From: Malaya genurostris
Taxonomy: Eukaryota; Arthropoda; Insecta; Diptera; Culicidae
Assembly (NCBI RefSeq): GCF_030247185.1
Contig: NC_080570.1
Coordinates: 148,834,641-148,898,640, forward strand
Direction of reading: 5' to 3'
DNA length: 64,000 nucleotides
The notes under the pieces were generated by a model that was given only the letters and a program-made list of their open reading frames with translations, searched no databases and was not told the origin of the DNA. The position numbers were made by a program, and so were the translations under genes. This document shows positions 10,638 through 19,802 of this stretch, piece by piece; positions within the stretch are counted from its first letter, which is position 1; each line of letters opens with the position of its first letter.

Positions 10638-11039
10638 ACCCAAGAAAATTGAATAAAGTCAAGCATTCCTTGGAAGAGTGTTCTCGTAGTCACTACTTCG
10701 AAAATCCCTTCTTGGCAATCTGACGATAGTTCTTCAGTTTTGAAGATTTCTAACGTTCGTTGCAATAATCAATTGATTTGCGCACGGAGTTCAGGAATTA
10801 TTCATCCTCGTTGATCCTCTCGCTCAGATAGTTCTAGAACGTGTTTTTTCCAAGCTTCCGTTCTATACTCACTCCTTAGTGGAGTTTGTACGAAGGCAGC
10901 GGGTTTAACCGTTCAAAGAAGTTTCTACCGTGACTTGACAGACTTCCAATTTGCTTCAAGTTAAAAGTGTCCCATCTTAACTCAGTAGGGTCGTTTCCTT
11001 CGCACGACCGAGTTCAAGATTGGATACAAAATTTACATT

Positions 11040-11057
11040 TGGTGTCCTCCAGAGAGG
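11040..11057 (+). other. Candidate tRNA primer binding site
   Basis: TGGTGTCCTCC starts two bases after the 5' LTR. The leading TGG is complementary to a tRNA CCA end, and the position is right for minus-strand priming. I could not assign the tRNA. The site overlaps a TCCTC/GAGGA inverted repeat. Confidence 0.55.
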
Positions 11058-11070
11058 AACGACTCAACGG

Positions 11071-11588
11071 TTTACTCCTTAGAGAGAAGGAGTAAAAGTA
11101 ATGTGCGTGCTCATCGCCATAAGAGTGAGCAAAACAAAAAAAAAAAGTAAACATTAAAGTTCAAGTGTTTCGAACCAACCAGAGAGTTGTGTCTCATCAG
11201 GTTTACTTCCTAAATAAAAGGAGTAAAAAACAAAAGTGCGTGCTCATCGCCATAAGAGTGAGCAAAACAGAATAAAAAGTTAGTGGTGTTAGTGAACCAC
11301 AGGAATTCCTCGTTTAAGGATAACAAGATAAAGAATCACGTGTTGAACTGATTCAAAAGTGCATGTTCCTCGTGTAAAGAGAGAACGAAATAAACAAATC
11401 ACGTGTTGTAGTGATTTTAAAAGGTACGCGCTGCTGATAAAAACAGATATGCACTGCTGACAAAAACAAAGTGAGTGAAATTAAAACAGAGTTTCAAAAA
11501 AGTACGCGCTCCTCGCAATAAGAGTGAGCGGGATAAAGAACCAGTAGAGTGATTTTAAAAGTGCGTACTCCTTACCATAAGAGGGAGC
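11071..11588 (+). repeat. BEL leader: array of reiterated RNA hairpins
   Basis: Five 28-nt motif copies lie at 11103-11130, 11236-11263, 11359-11386, 11502-11529 and 11561-11588. Each has a stem of GCTC/GAGC type around a loop with CATAAGAG or a variant. Copy 3 has GTTC/GAAC and copy 5 CTCC/GGAG, so both arms changed together. Two further hairpins (TTTACTCCTT/AAGGAGTAAA, 11071-11096; a bulged relative at 11202-11227) precede copies 1 and 2. The region is untranslated and ends 87 nt before the gag ATG. Confidence 0.7.
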
Positions 11589-11674
11589 GAAACCAAGTGA
11601 TTCTAAAGTGCCAAGTGTTGCAAGAAAGAGCCAGGTGATCAATTAGGAGAGTAAAGTGACTCAAAAAGCTTGCA

Positions 11675-13507
11675 ATGATAAAATTTGTGCAAAATAAATC
11701 AGGAAACTGCCGTTTGTGTTTCGATCCTGATCATAAGGATGATATGGTTGAGTGCGACGAATGCGACCGGTGGTTCCACCTCGGTTGTGTTCAATTAACA
11801 GTCGCACCAACCAAAGAAGAAAGATGGCTCTGTGCAAAATGCGTGCATCACCAGAAGGAACTGCATTCATTAAAAAGGGACAATGAAGCCAAAAATGAGC
11901 AAATTAAACAATTAACATGTAACATGGAACCTAGAATTAAACCAGAAATGCCGACAAATCCAGCTAACACAGACTGGACAATATATTTGAAGCGTCAGGC
12001 ATTGGCCACCTTACCTAAATTCAGCGGAGCACCAAAGGAGTGGCCAAAATTTAAACAGACATTCGAAGAGACAACCTTTGAAGGAGGATTTTCCAATTTG
12101 GAAAATCTAAATCGATTGGAACAGGCATTAAAAGGGGACGCATATAGAAGCGTTCAGCAATTAATGATAAACCAAGAAAACGTTCCAAATATTCTAGAAA
12201 AACTAGAAGATCGTTTTGGAAGGAAGGATCTGGTGTATAAGGAGCTCCTACTGGAATTAAAAAAGGTAAAAAAGGATAGCCGCACAGTAGTTTCAGACCT
12301 ATCAGATGCATTAGATAGCCTAGTGGTAAATATGCAAACACTAGGCCAAGAAGAATACTTGCGAGACCCTCGCCTTATCAACGAAATTGTGGAAAAACTA
12401 CCACCTGCTATACAAGTTAAATGGATTGAAATAGCAGAACGTAATGCATTAATTCCAACGTTAGCAGACATAAATAAGTGGTTAATACCACACGCAAAAA
12501 TAGCTAGAATTATGTACAAAGGTTCGGAAGTAAATAATTGGTCAGATAGGCAAAGGCGTACCAACATACACATTGAATCAAAATTAAAATGCATATTATG
12601 CCCGGAAAATCACAAACTCTTCAAATGCGACAAGTTCAAACGAATGAAAATTGAAGAAAGAAGAGATTTGCTGGTAAAAAAAGGATTATGTTTTAAATGC
12701 TTAAATTCAAAGGAGCATAACATGAGGAGCTGCTATATGAAAGGTATATGTGGTATTGATGGGTGCAGTAGTGAACACAATCGCCTACTGCATCAAAAAA
12801 CAAAACCAAGATTAAATACATTTAATAAAAAGGAAAAGGAGCAAGAAGAATCAACAAATACGCATCAACAACAGCAGAAAAATCAATTATATTATCAGAT
12901 AATTCCCATTAAAATACAAAATGGGAATAGAATAATGAACACATATGCCTTTCTCGACACTGGATCATCGGTAACTTTGTTAGATGAAAAAATGGCGGAT
13001 GCTCTAGAACTTGAAGGTCGGACTGATCCGCTTACATTAAAATGGACGCAAGATTGCACAAAATCTTGCACAAGCAAACGAGTTAAATTTTGGATCAAAG
13101 GTATAAAAAAGCCATTAGTGGCGCGAACAATGAAAGATTTGAATCTTCCGATACAAACAATAAGAGCTAAAGATGTTACGGAGAATTATCCATACCTCAA
13201 AGACATTCCACTAAAAGAATATGAAAACGCTCAACCAACGCTATTAATCGGATTGGATAACAGTGAACTGTTGTTTTCTATTAGAACAATTAAGGGCAAT
13301 GGACCAATGGCAATGAAGACCCCACTAGGATGGGTTTTATATGGAAGGGAATATGGCCTAAACAATCATAACTACACAATGGTGATTCAGGAAGAAGAAG
13401 AACTCAATACCATGATGGCGCGATATTATTCAATTGAAGATTTTGGAGTAAAAAAATTCCGGACAAACTTCCAAAATCACAAGAAGAAGAAAGAGCGCAA
13501 AATTTGA
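11675..13507 (+). CDS. BEL gag-protease with N-terminal PHD finger
   Basis: A 610-aa frame. Residues 12-56 form a C4HC3 PHD finger: Cys12, 15, 27, 30, His35, Cys38, 53, 56, with ECDECDRWFHLGC in the middle. A coiled, charged linker follows. The Pao-type Gag core (DUF1759-like) covers about 105-250, starting LPKFSGAPKEWPKF. A Cys/His-rich nucleocapsid-like region lies at about 306-375 (CILCPENH, CFKC). An aspartic protease (DUF1758-like) has its DTG at residues 428-430 in AFLDTGSSVTLL. Gag packages the RNA and the protease matures the polyprotein. PHD fingers read histone H3 tails; in Gag this could tether the pre-integration complex to chromatin (inference). The stop at 13505 falls just after a slippery A-run, so pol is reached by -1 shift or the frame is damaged. 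Confidence 0.9.
   Translation: MIKFVQNKSGNCRLCFDPDHKDDMVECDECDRWFHLGCVQLTVAPTKEERWLCAKCVHHQKELHSLKRDNEAKNEQIKQLTCNMEPRIKPEMPTNPANTDWTIYLKRQALATLPKFSGAPKEWPKFKQTFEETTFEGGFSNLENLNRLEQALKGDAYRSVQQLMINQENVPNILEKLEDRFGRKDLVYKELLLELKKVKKDSRTVVSDLSDALDSLVVNMQTLGQEEYLRDPRLINEIVEKLPPAIQVKWIEIAERNALIPTLADINKWLIPHAKIARIMYKGSEVNNWSDRQRRTNIHIESKLKCILCPENHKLFKCDKFKRMKIEERRDLLVKKGLCFKCLNSKEHNMRSCYMKGICGIDGCSSEHNRLLHQKTKPRLNTFNKKEKEQEESTNTHQQQQKNQLYYQIIPIKIQNGNRIMNTYAFLDTGSSVTLLDEKMADALELEGRTDPLTLKWTQDCTKSCTSKRVKFWIKGIKKPLVARTMKDLNLPIQTIRAKDVTENYPYLKDIPLKEYENAQPTLLIGLDNSELLFSIRTIKGNGPMAMKTPLGWVLYGREYGLNNHNYTMVIQEEEELNTMMARYYSIEDFGVKKFRTNFQNHKKKKERKI
13450..13456 (+). promoter_or_regulatory. Possible -1 ribosomal frameshift site (A AAA AAA)
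   Basis: Seven A residues in the phase GTA AAA AAA fit the X XXY YYZ slippery rule. Slipping back one base here enters the pol frame, which continues IPDKLPKSQEEERAQN, a sequence that looks like normal BEL polyprotein. A one-base loss in the A-run of an originally single frame would look the same. Confidence 0.45.
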
Positions 13508-16500
13508 TTGATGAGACCTTGAAGTTAAAAAATAATAGGTTTGAAGTAGGATTGTTATGGAAGGACGATCAAGTAACGTTTCCAGATAGTTACAAAACTG
13601 CATTTCATAGACTTGAGCTTATGGAGAACAAGTTGAAACACAACCAAAATTTGAAGGAATGGGCCATAAATACCTTTTCTGATTACGTTAAAAAAGGATA
13701 TGCTAGGAAATTGCAGGCCTCAGAGCTAGTACACCCAATTCCGAGAACCTATTACCTTCCGCATTTTATAGTACACAACCAGAATAAAATACCTCCTAAA
13801 CCAAGGTTGGTATTCGACGCTGCCGCGAAAATTAATGGAGTTTCATTTAACTCAAATATTTTATCTGGACCAGATGCAACCACATCTCTTATTGGAATAT
13901 TACTTCGATTCAGAGAAGGAAATATAGCAGTTTGTGGAGACATTAAGGAAATGTTTCATCAAATAAAAATTAAAGACGAAGATAAACACTCACAAAGGTT
14001 TTTATGGCGCGACTGTGAAAGCAACAGAGATCCCGACATATACATCATGGAAGTTATGATCTTTGGATCAACCTGTTCACCATCCTGTGCACAAGCAGCA
14101 AAGAATAAAAATGCCGCAGCCTTCAAGGTATCTAATCCGGATGCAGCCGTGGCAATAGAAAAACAGCACTATGTGGATGATTATCTGGATAGTTTTTCAA
14201 ATATATGAGATGCAGTAAGAATCACTAATGACGTTATTAGTATTCACCAACATGGAGGTTTCTTTATCAGAAATTTCATATCAAACAGTGATGCTCTATT
14301 GCGATCACTACCGAGTGACCGCATTGAACAGAGCAACATTAAATCAATAGAAGATAAGGAATCACTAGCAGAAAAGGTACTTGGCATATACTGGAATACC
14401 AAGTTAGACGTTATTGGATATCGATTATCGTTAAATAAATTACGAGGTGACGTACAAAAAATGCTCTGTTTACCAACCAAGAGAGAAGTATTATCTTTCG
14501 TAATGAGTATATACGACCCATTAGGATTGATCTCAAATTATACAATAATGGGCAAAATACTTCTCCAGGAGTTACATAAAAGTGAGATTGGATGGGACGA
14601 TGAAGTTCCTAATTATCTTGCTAATCAGTGGCAAAAATGGTTGGTTAAAATTCAACAGACCTCAAATGTCAAGATACCCAGATGCATAATGCCCGGCAAA
14701 GCAGAAAGTTTGGAGCTTCACACCTTTATCGATGCCTCAGAGAAGGCATATGCAGCAGTTATATATCTAAGAGTTAAAACGAGTGGACAAATATACATTC
14801 GAATATTATCGGCAAAAGCAAGAGTGGGGCCAATTAATCAATTATCCATTCCTAAATTGGAATTACAAGCAGCTGTACTGGGAACCAGATTAACCAATAC
14901 CATAGTAAAGGAACAACGATTAAGTATCAGCAAAATTATTTACTGGACTGACTCAGAAAACGTTTTATCATGGCTACGACCAAAGAATCGGAGGTATAAA
15001 ATATTCGTCACACATCGTATTGGTGAAATTTTGGAATCTACCAATGCAAATCAATGGCGTTACGTACCATCTGGACTAAATCCTGCCGATGAAGCTACAA
15101 AGGAGAATTCTAAGGATTCAATATGGATAAGAGGACCTTCATTTCTTAAAACATCGGAAAACAATTGGCCAATGAACAAAATTAATATAGAAACCACCGA
15201 AGAATTGAGATCAATCGTTGGTTTCAATCAAATAAATCCATTATACATCGGAATCGAACGCTTTTCTAATTGGACAAAATTAATTCATCTTATATGTATC
15301 GTCAAAAAATATGCTGATTGGTTACAGTACAAGGTGAATATAAGAAAGAAAGGGACAAATCATCCAATTACTTTCAATCGTCAAATCACATATGAGGATC
15401 GACAAATTGCTGAGCGAATTGTGATTCGCAAAATACAATGGGATCATTATTCTAAGGAAATTAACGATATCGAAATATTGGGACATATTGCTGAAAATAG
15501 CAATCGAACACTATTAGCTCTTACTCCGGAATTAGATGAGTTCAACATACTGAGAGTTGGAGGTCGTCTGGAAAATGCCAAACAGCTAGCAAACTCGGCG
15601 AAACATCCTATAATTTTACCCCCCGATCACTATGGAACTCGTTTGATAGTCTCAGAATATCATCAAAGATATTTACACCAAGGTGACAACATAGTGTTAG
15701 GAGCTCTACAGTTGCGGTATTACATAATAAGTATGCGCACTGTTCTCAATAAGGTTAAAACAGAATGTCCTAAATGCATTATTAGAAAGGCCAAACCATT
15801 ACCACCGCAAATGGCTCAACTACCGTCAGCTAGAATGGACTTATACGCTTATCCATTTACCAATAGCGGAGTGGATTACTTCGGTCCATTTGAGGTAATA
15901 GTGCGCCGATCCGTAGAAAAAAGATGGGGAGTTATATTCACCTGTATGACAACCAGAGCCGTGCACATTGAGATAGCGGAGAAATTAAATACAGATCATT
16001 TCTTAATGTGCTTTAAAAACTTCCAAAATCGGCGTGGAAAAATCAAACATTTGTACAGCGATAACGGTACAAACTTTGTCGGCGCGGAAAAGGAGTTGAA
16101 ATCACTAGTTGATGAAATCAATCAACGCATGACGACATCAGACGCGGAAAAATTGGAGATTGAATGGACCTTTAACCCACCAGCTTCACCACATTTTGGT
16201 GGAGTTTGGGAACGGCTCATAAGGATAATAAAGGACAACTTATACCAAATGATAGAAGTTGGCAAAAAACCTTATCCTGAGACATTACGATCAGCTCTAA
16301 TTCAAGTGGAATTTATTTTGAACAGTCGTCCATTAACCCATATACCATGCAATAGCATAGAAGATGAAGTATTGACTCCATTTCATTTTCTCATTGGACG
16401 AGCGGGAGAATACGTTCCACCTCAAAATTTAGATGAAAACGATCTCACGCGGATTCAATGGCGACTAGTGAATCATTATAGTAAACGATTTTGGGATCGA

Positions 16501-16911
16501 TTTAAAAAGGAGTACCTGCCAACATTAATAACTCGGCAAAAATGGATGCACAAAGTTAAGCCCATCGACATAGATGATATAGTAATCATAACAGATAATT
16601 CTATTCCTTGGGGATTATGGCTAAAAGGAAGAGTAGTAGAAGTTAACAAGGCAAAGGACGGACAAGTACGTTCTGTATCTGTTAAAACGAGCAAAGGTGT
16701 ATACAAACGACCGGCGACTAAGGTAGCGGTATTAAACATACGGAAAGAAAATAACCAAGAAAATACTCCATCAAAAGACAAAAGTACCGTGTTCGTTGGA
16801 ATACATCAAGATAACAGTGAGCGTATAAATACAAAACGCAAGGTTATCAATTATCAATCAAATCCAATCAACAAAGTGCGAAAAATTAATCCTTGTACAT
16901 GGTATAGTAAT
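13456..16911 (+). pseudogene. BEL pol: reverse transcriptase, RNase H, zinc finger, integrase (one internal TGA)
   Basis: This frame is -1 to gag. The RT spans about 13500-14500, with YVDD at 14170-14181 (YVDDYLDS). A single TGA at 14206-14208 interrupts it just after the catalytic box. The same frame then runs open to 18990. RNase H covers about 14710-15110 (HTFIDASE, WTDSENVLSWL). An H2C2-type zinc region (CPKCIIRKAK) precedes the integrase. The integrase catalytic residues are Asp at 15874 (GVDYFGPF), Asp at 16060 (YSDNGTNF) and Glu at 16210 (GGVWERLI). A DUF5641-like end (about 16380-16730) follows. Products copy the RNA and integrate the DNA. The TGA makes this copy defective unless read through; otherwise it looks well preserved. 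Confidence 0.88.
14206..14208 (+). other. In-frame TGA inside BEL RT
   Basis: The only stop between the gag/pol junction and 18990 in this frame. It lies eight codons after the YVDD box, in a region where open BEL elements keep a coding triplet. Most simply a recent point mutation; leaky stop readthrough is a less likely option. Confidence 0.85.
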
Positions 16912-18990
16912 ATGTTGTCTGCAAACACCACGAATGTCAAGGTGCAAGCAGATTACACTAAAGACAATGAATCGAGACGTAAGATCAGTTGGAACACAAA
17001 TGTCATAAAACCGTTAAGTTTAATACAAATAGGAATAATGGCAATATTGTTCCTGACATGTAGTGTTATGGGCACAGCATCACATGGATTAATTGCCTAT
17101 GACTGTGCGAACATCGACGTTAATATGACTACATATTCTCTAATGGATGTAGCATCTTGTTTGCCCACAACTAATAACCTTACAACAACTGAACTTCGAA
17201 TACAAATGCTGCAAAGAGTATCAAAAATTGAAACAAAGGTGTTTCAATGCAAGGTGATTATAAAGAGATCTATTCGACATTGTGGGATGCATTCCCACAC
17301 TTCTGATTATCAACATGGATTTGCTTACATAGTGAAGGAATTCACTTCTGAAGAATGCAGAAAGGCTCATATCAGTGGTACCGTGACATTAGCCGATAAC
17401 GTATTAATCCAAGAGCTGCAATTAAACAGTACAACTAGAGGAGAAGAATTGATAATAGGAAGAGTATTTGGAAGCTCTTGTGATGGAGGAATTTACAGAA
17501 CCAAATTCTATACATGGACAGGAGCTCTAGTTTACTATGAATATGCTATTTCACTTTATGACTATACGGCAACAGTGGATGTTGAGAGTAATCAAATTTT
17601 GCTAAAAGGTGGTCTAACTTGTTCTTTTGCTCACGGACGATGCTTGGACGCTGAGGAAGGATATCTAACATGGGATGTTGATATGAATCGACGATGTGAA
17701 GACAGCGAATTTGAAGTAATATTCGAAGGATTGGTTAATAAAACAAAAAATAATCAAATTAAATCCATGGGAGAAGTTATAGTATACAGCACAATATCGG
17801 AAAAACATTTATTCTCGATTAAAACTAAAGAGAAAACACAGATATGTGGACATATAGGTTTCAAGACTGATCATCCAAGGATATTGATTATGGAGCTATC
17901 AGATATTAGGTCTCCATTCGTTAGAAAACCTACATCGGCAGCTAATAACGATTTGTTCACATACTTCAATTCAAAAATAACCTTCGTGGAAAATTACATT
18001 GGCCAAAAGTTGGATGACGTCTACAATTCAGTAATGACCGAAATGTGCAAGTTGGATAAGGCACTTATGGAAACCAAACTAACGTTAGCAAGAATCAATC
18101 CAACAGAGTTTGTTTCCAGTATTATTAAGAGATCAGGATACACTGCTGTTGTAGCTGGTGAAGTGCTGCACGTTATTGAATGCAAACCAGTGTATGTGAC
18201 TCCACGATTAGAATCTCGATGCTTTCAAGAGATTCCAGTTGATTACAACAATAAATCAATGTTTTTGGCACCAGTTACACGCATACTTCAAAACCGTGGA
18301 ATTGAAATAGATTGTACACCATTACTACCAGCAAAGTTTATGTTCGGTGGAAAGTGGTACACAGCTGACGGACGATTACGAGAAACAGTACCACCAGAAA
18401 AATTAACTTCGGATATCGTTACAACTTGGTCTTATACACCACTACCAAATCTGATGCAAAGTGGTGTTTACGACGCTGATAGTCTTCAAAAAATGCGAAA
18501 TATGATTTACGAGCAAGGCGATCGCAGAGTAGCAACAAATGTTTTACATAAGGTATTGCTGGGACAACAACCGAATGAACAAGGCTTCAATTTCGGAGCA
18601 CTAGTTTCCGGAGATATAATCGACAGTGCAATAACAAGATATTGGATGAAAATCATGTCTTGGTCTACTTGGCTTGGAAACATCACTTCAACTGCAATTG
18701 GATTATACATGATTGGTCGATTAGTAAAATTCGTCATCGACACAATCGTGCATGGAAGAATCATATACGATATATATGGATTCGGATGGCAACTACTAGC
18801 ATCTTTTTGGGACTCGCTAACTACATTGATATCGCATCGTAATGCAGTACGACAAATGAGGGTCATCTCTGTTGACCCAAAAGATGGAGCATCTACCAAC
18901 AATACTACAAGAGACATCCAGGAGACAGCAATACTCGTCGAAGAATCAGCTACACCGGTTACTTCTGGACGTATATATCCGAGACTATAA
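16912..18990 (+). CDS. Envelope-like glycoprotein region fused in frame to BEL pol
   Basis: About 690 residues continue the integrase frame with no stop between. An Ile/Leu-rich segment (IQIGIMAILFLTCSVMG, about 17025-17075) looks like a signal peptide. It is followed by GLIAYDC and a Cys-rich ectodomain with at least five N-x-S/T sequons (NMT, NLT, NST, NKT, NKS). A C-terminal membrane segment (about 18680-18750, GLYMIGRLVKFVI) and a short tail precede the TAA at 18988. The overall plan is that of a class of viral fusion glycoproteins. I think it is chuvirus-like, as reported for some mosquito BEL elements, but have not aligned it. If expressed it would need cleavage, splicing or an internal start (candidate ATGs 16912 and 17038). 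No inactivating break is visible within this region. Confidence 0.75.
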   Translation: MLSANTTNVKVQADYTKDNESRRKISWNTNVIKPLSLIQIGIMAILFLTCSVMGTASHGLIAYDCANIDVNMTTYSLMDVASCLPTTNNLTTTELRIQMLQRVSKIETKVFQCKVIIKRSIRHCGMHSHTSDYQHGFAYIVKEFTSEECRKAHISGTVTLADNVLIQELQLNSTTRGEELIIGRVFGSSCDGGIYRTKFYTWTGALVYYEYAISLYDYTATVDVESNQILLKGGLTCSFAHGRCLDAEEGYLTWDVDMNRRCEDSEFEVIFEGLVNKTKNNQIKSMGEVIVYSTISEKHLFSIKTKEKTQICGHIGFKTDHPRILIMELSDIRSPFVRKPTSAANNDLFTYFNSKITFVENYIGQKLDDVYNSVMTEMCKLDKALMETKLTLARINPTEFVSSIIKRSGYTAVVAGEVLHVIECKPVYVTPRLESRCFQEIPVDYNNKSMFLAPVTRILQNRGIEIDCTPLLPAKFMFGGKWYTADGRLRETVPPEKLTSDIVTTWSYTPLPNLMQSGVYDADSLQKMRNMIYEQGDRRVATNVLHKVLLGQQPNEQGFNFGALVSGDIIDSAITRYWMKIMSWSTWLGNITSTAIGLYMIGRLVKFVIDTIVHGRIIYDIYGFGWQLLASFWDSLTTLISHRNAVRQMRVISVDPKDGASTNNTTRDIQETAILVEESATPVTSGRIYPRL

Positions 18991-19104
18991 GTTTGAAATA
19001 AGTGATCAGTTTAGAAAATATAGCACTAAAATTTTGAAATTAAATTCTTTAAAACAATTATGTAATAAAATTCTTAGAAAGGTAAATCGAGTAGGTAGAT
19101 TTAC

Positions 19105-19115
19105 GGAAGGGGTAA
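19105..19115 (+). other. Polypurine tract of BEL element
   Basis: GGAAGGGG followed by TAA abuts the 3' LTR. This is the expected place and composition for plus-strand priming. Confidence 0.65.
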
Positions 19116-19797
19116 TGTAACGCATCAGAAGAATTTTCTTACCAGGTAAAGCAGGAAACCTAAATAAATAAAAGATAAAGCACCGATCGAGTAGGCCAGA
19201 CATTCTGGCGCAGATAACGTTTTGAGCGTAGGGAAAGGACCGATCGAATAGGCCAGCCATTCCGGCGCAGATAACGTTTTGAGCATAGGTTATATCAGCA
19301 AGAGGTGCAATAAAAGTTGGATTCATTCCTTCTCATTTTATCATACGCGATTAGTAGAATTTGTTATTAGATATGTAAGCTGAAAACTTGTATAAAAACC
19401 CAAGAAAATTGAATAAAGTCAAGCATTCCTTGGAAGAGTGTTCTCGTAGTCACTACTTCGAAAATCCCTTCTTGGCAATCTGACGATAGTTCTTCAGTTT
19501 TGAAGATTTCTAACGTTCGTTGCAATAATCAATTGATTTGCGCACGGAGTTCAGGAATTATTCATCCTCGTTGATCCTCTCGCTCAGATAGTTCTAGAAC
19601 GTGTTTTTTCCAAGCTTCCGTTCTATACTCACTCCTTAGTGGAGTTTGTACGAAGGCAGCGGGTTTAACCGTTCAAAGAAGTTTCTACCGTGACTTGACA
19701 GACTTCCAATTTGCTTCAAGTTAAAAGTGTCCCATCTTAACTCAGTAGGGTCGTTTCCTTCGCACGACCGAGTTCAAGATTGGATACAAAATTTACA
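19116..19797 (+). repeat. BEL 3' LTR
   Basis: 682 bp, the same length as the 5' LTR, with TATA at 19391 and AATAAA at 19412. Ends in TTTACA, followed by the ACCAG duplication at 19798-19802. Confidence 0.92.
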
Positions 19798-19802
19798 ACC
19801 AG

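Larger units (their letters stand above)
10356..11037 (+). repeat. BEL 5' LTR
   Basis: 682 bp, TG...CA ends. A TATAAAA box lies at 10631-10637 and AATAAA at 10652-10657, so the poly(A) hexamer may sit just upstream of the transcription start. A 57-bp imperfect tandem duplication occupies 10423-10533. Differences from the 3' LTR were seen only near 10394 and 10414. Confidence 0.92.
10356..19797 (+). mobile_element. BEL/Pao LTR retrotransposon with PHD-Gag and envelope-like domain
   Basis: The 9442-bp element is bounded by 682-bp direct LTRs (TGTAACG...TTTACA) and the 5-bp duplication ACCAG. Internal order: primer binding site, 640-bp leader, gag with protease, pol (RT, RNase H, H2C2 zinc finger, integrase), an in-frame glycoprotein-like region, and a purine tract. 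The LTRs differ at two positions by eye, so the insertion is recent. Two things break the reading frame: a possible -1 shift at 13450-13456 and a TGA at 14206. The order RT, RNase H, integrase and the Gag/protease signatures identify BEL/Pao. Chuvirus-type glycoprotein capture by Aedes BEL elements is described in the literature; membership of this copy in that lineage is my inference. Confidence 0.9.
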
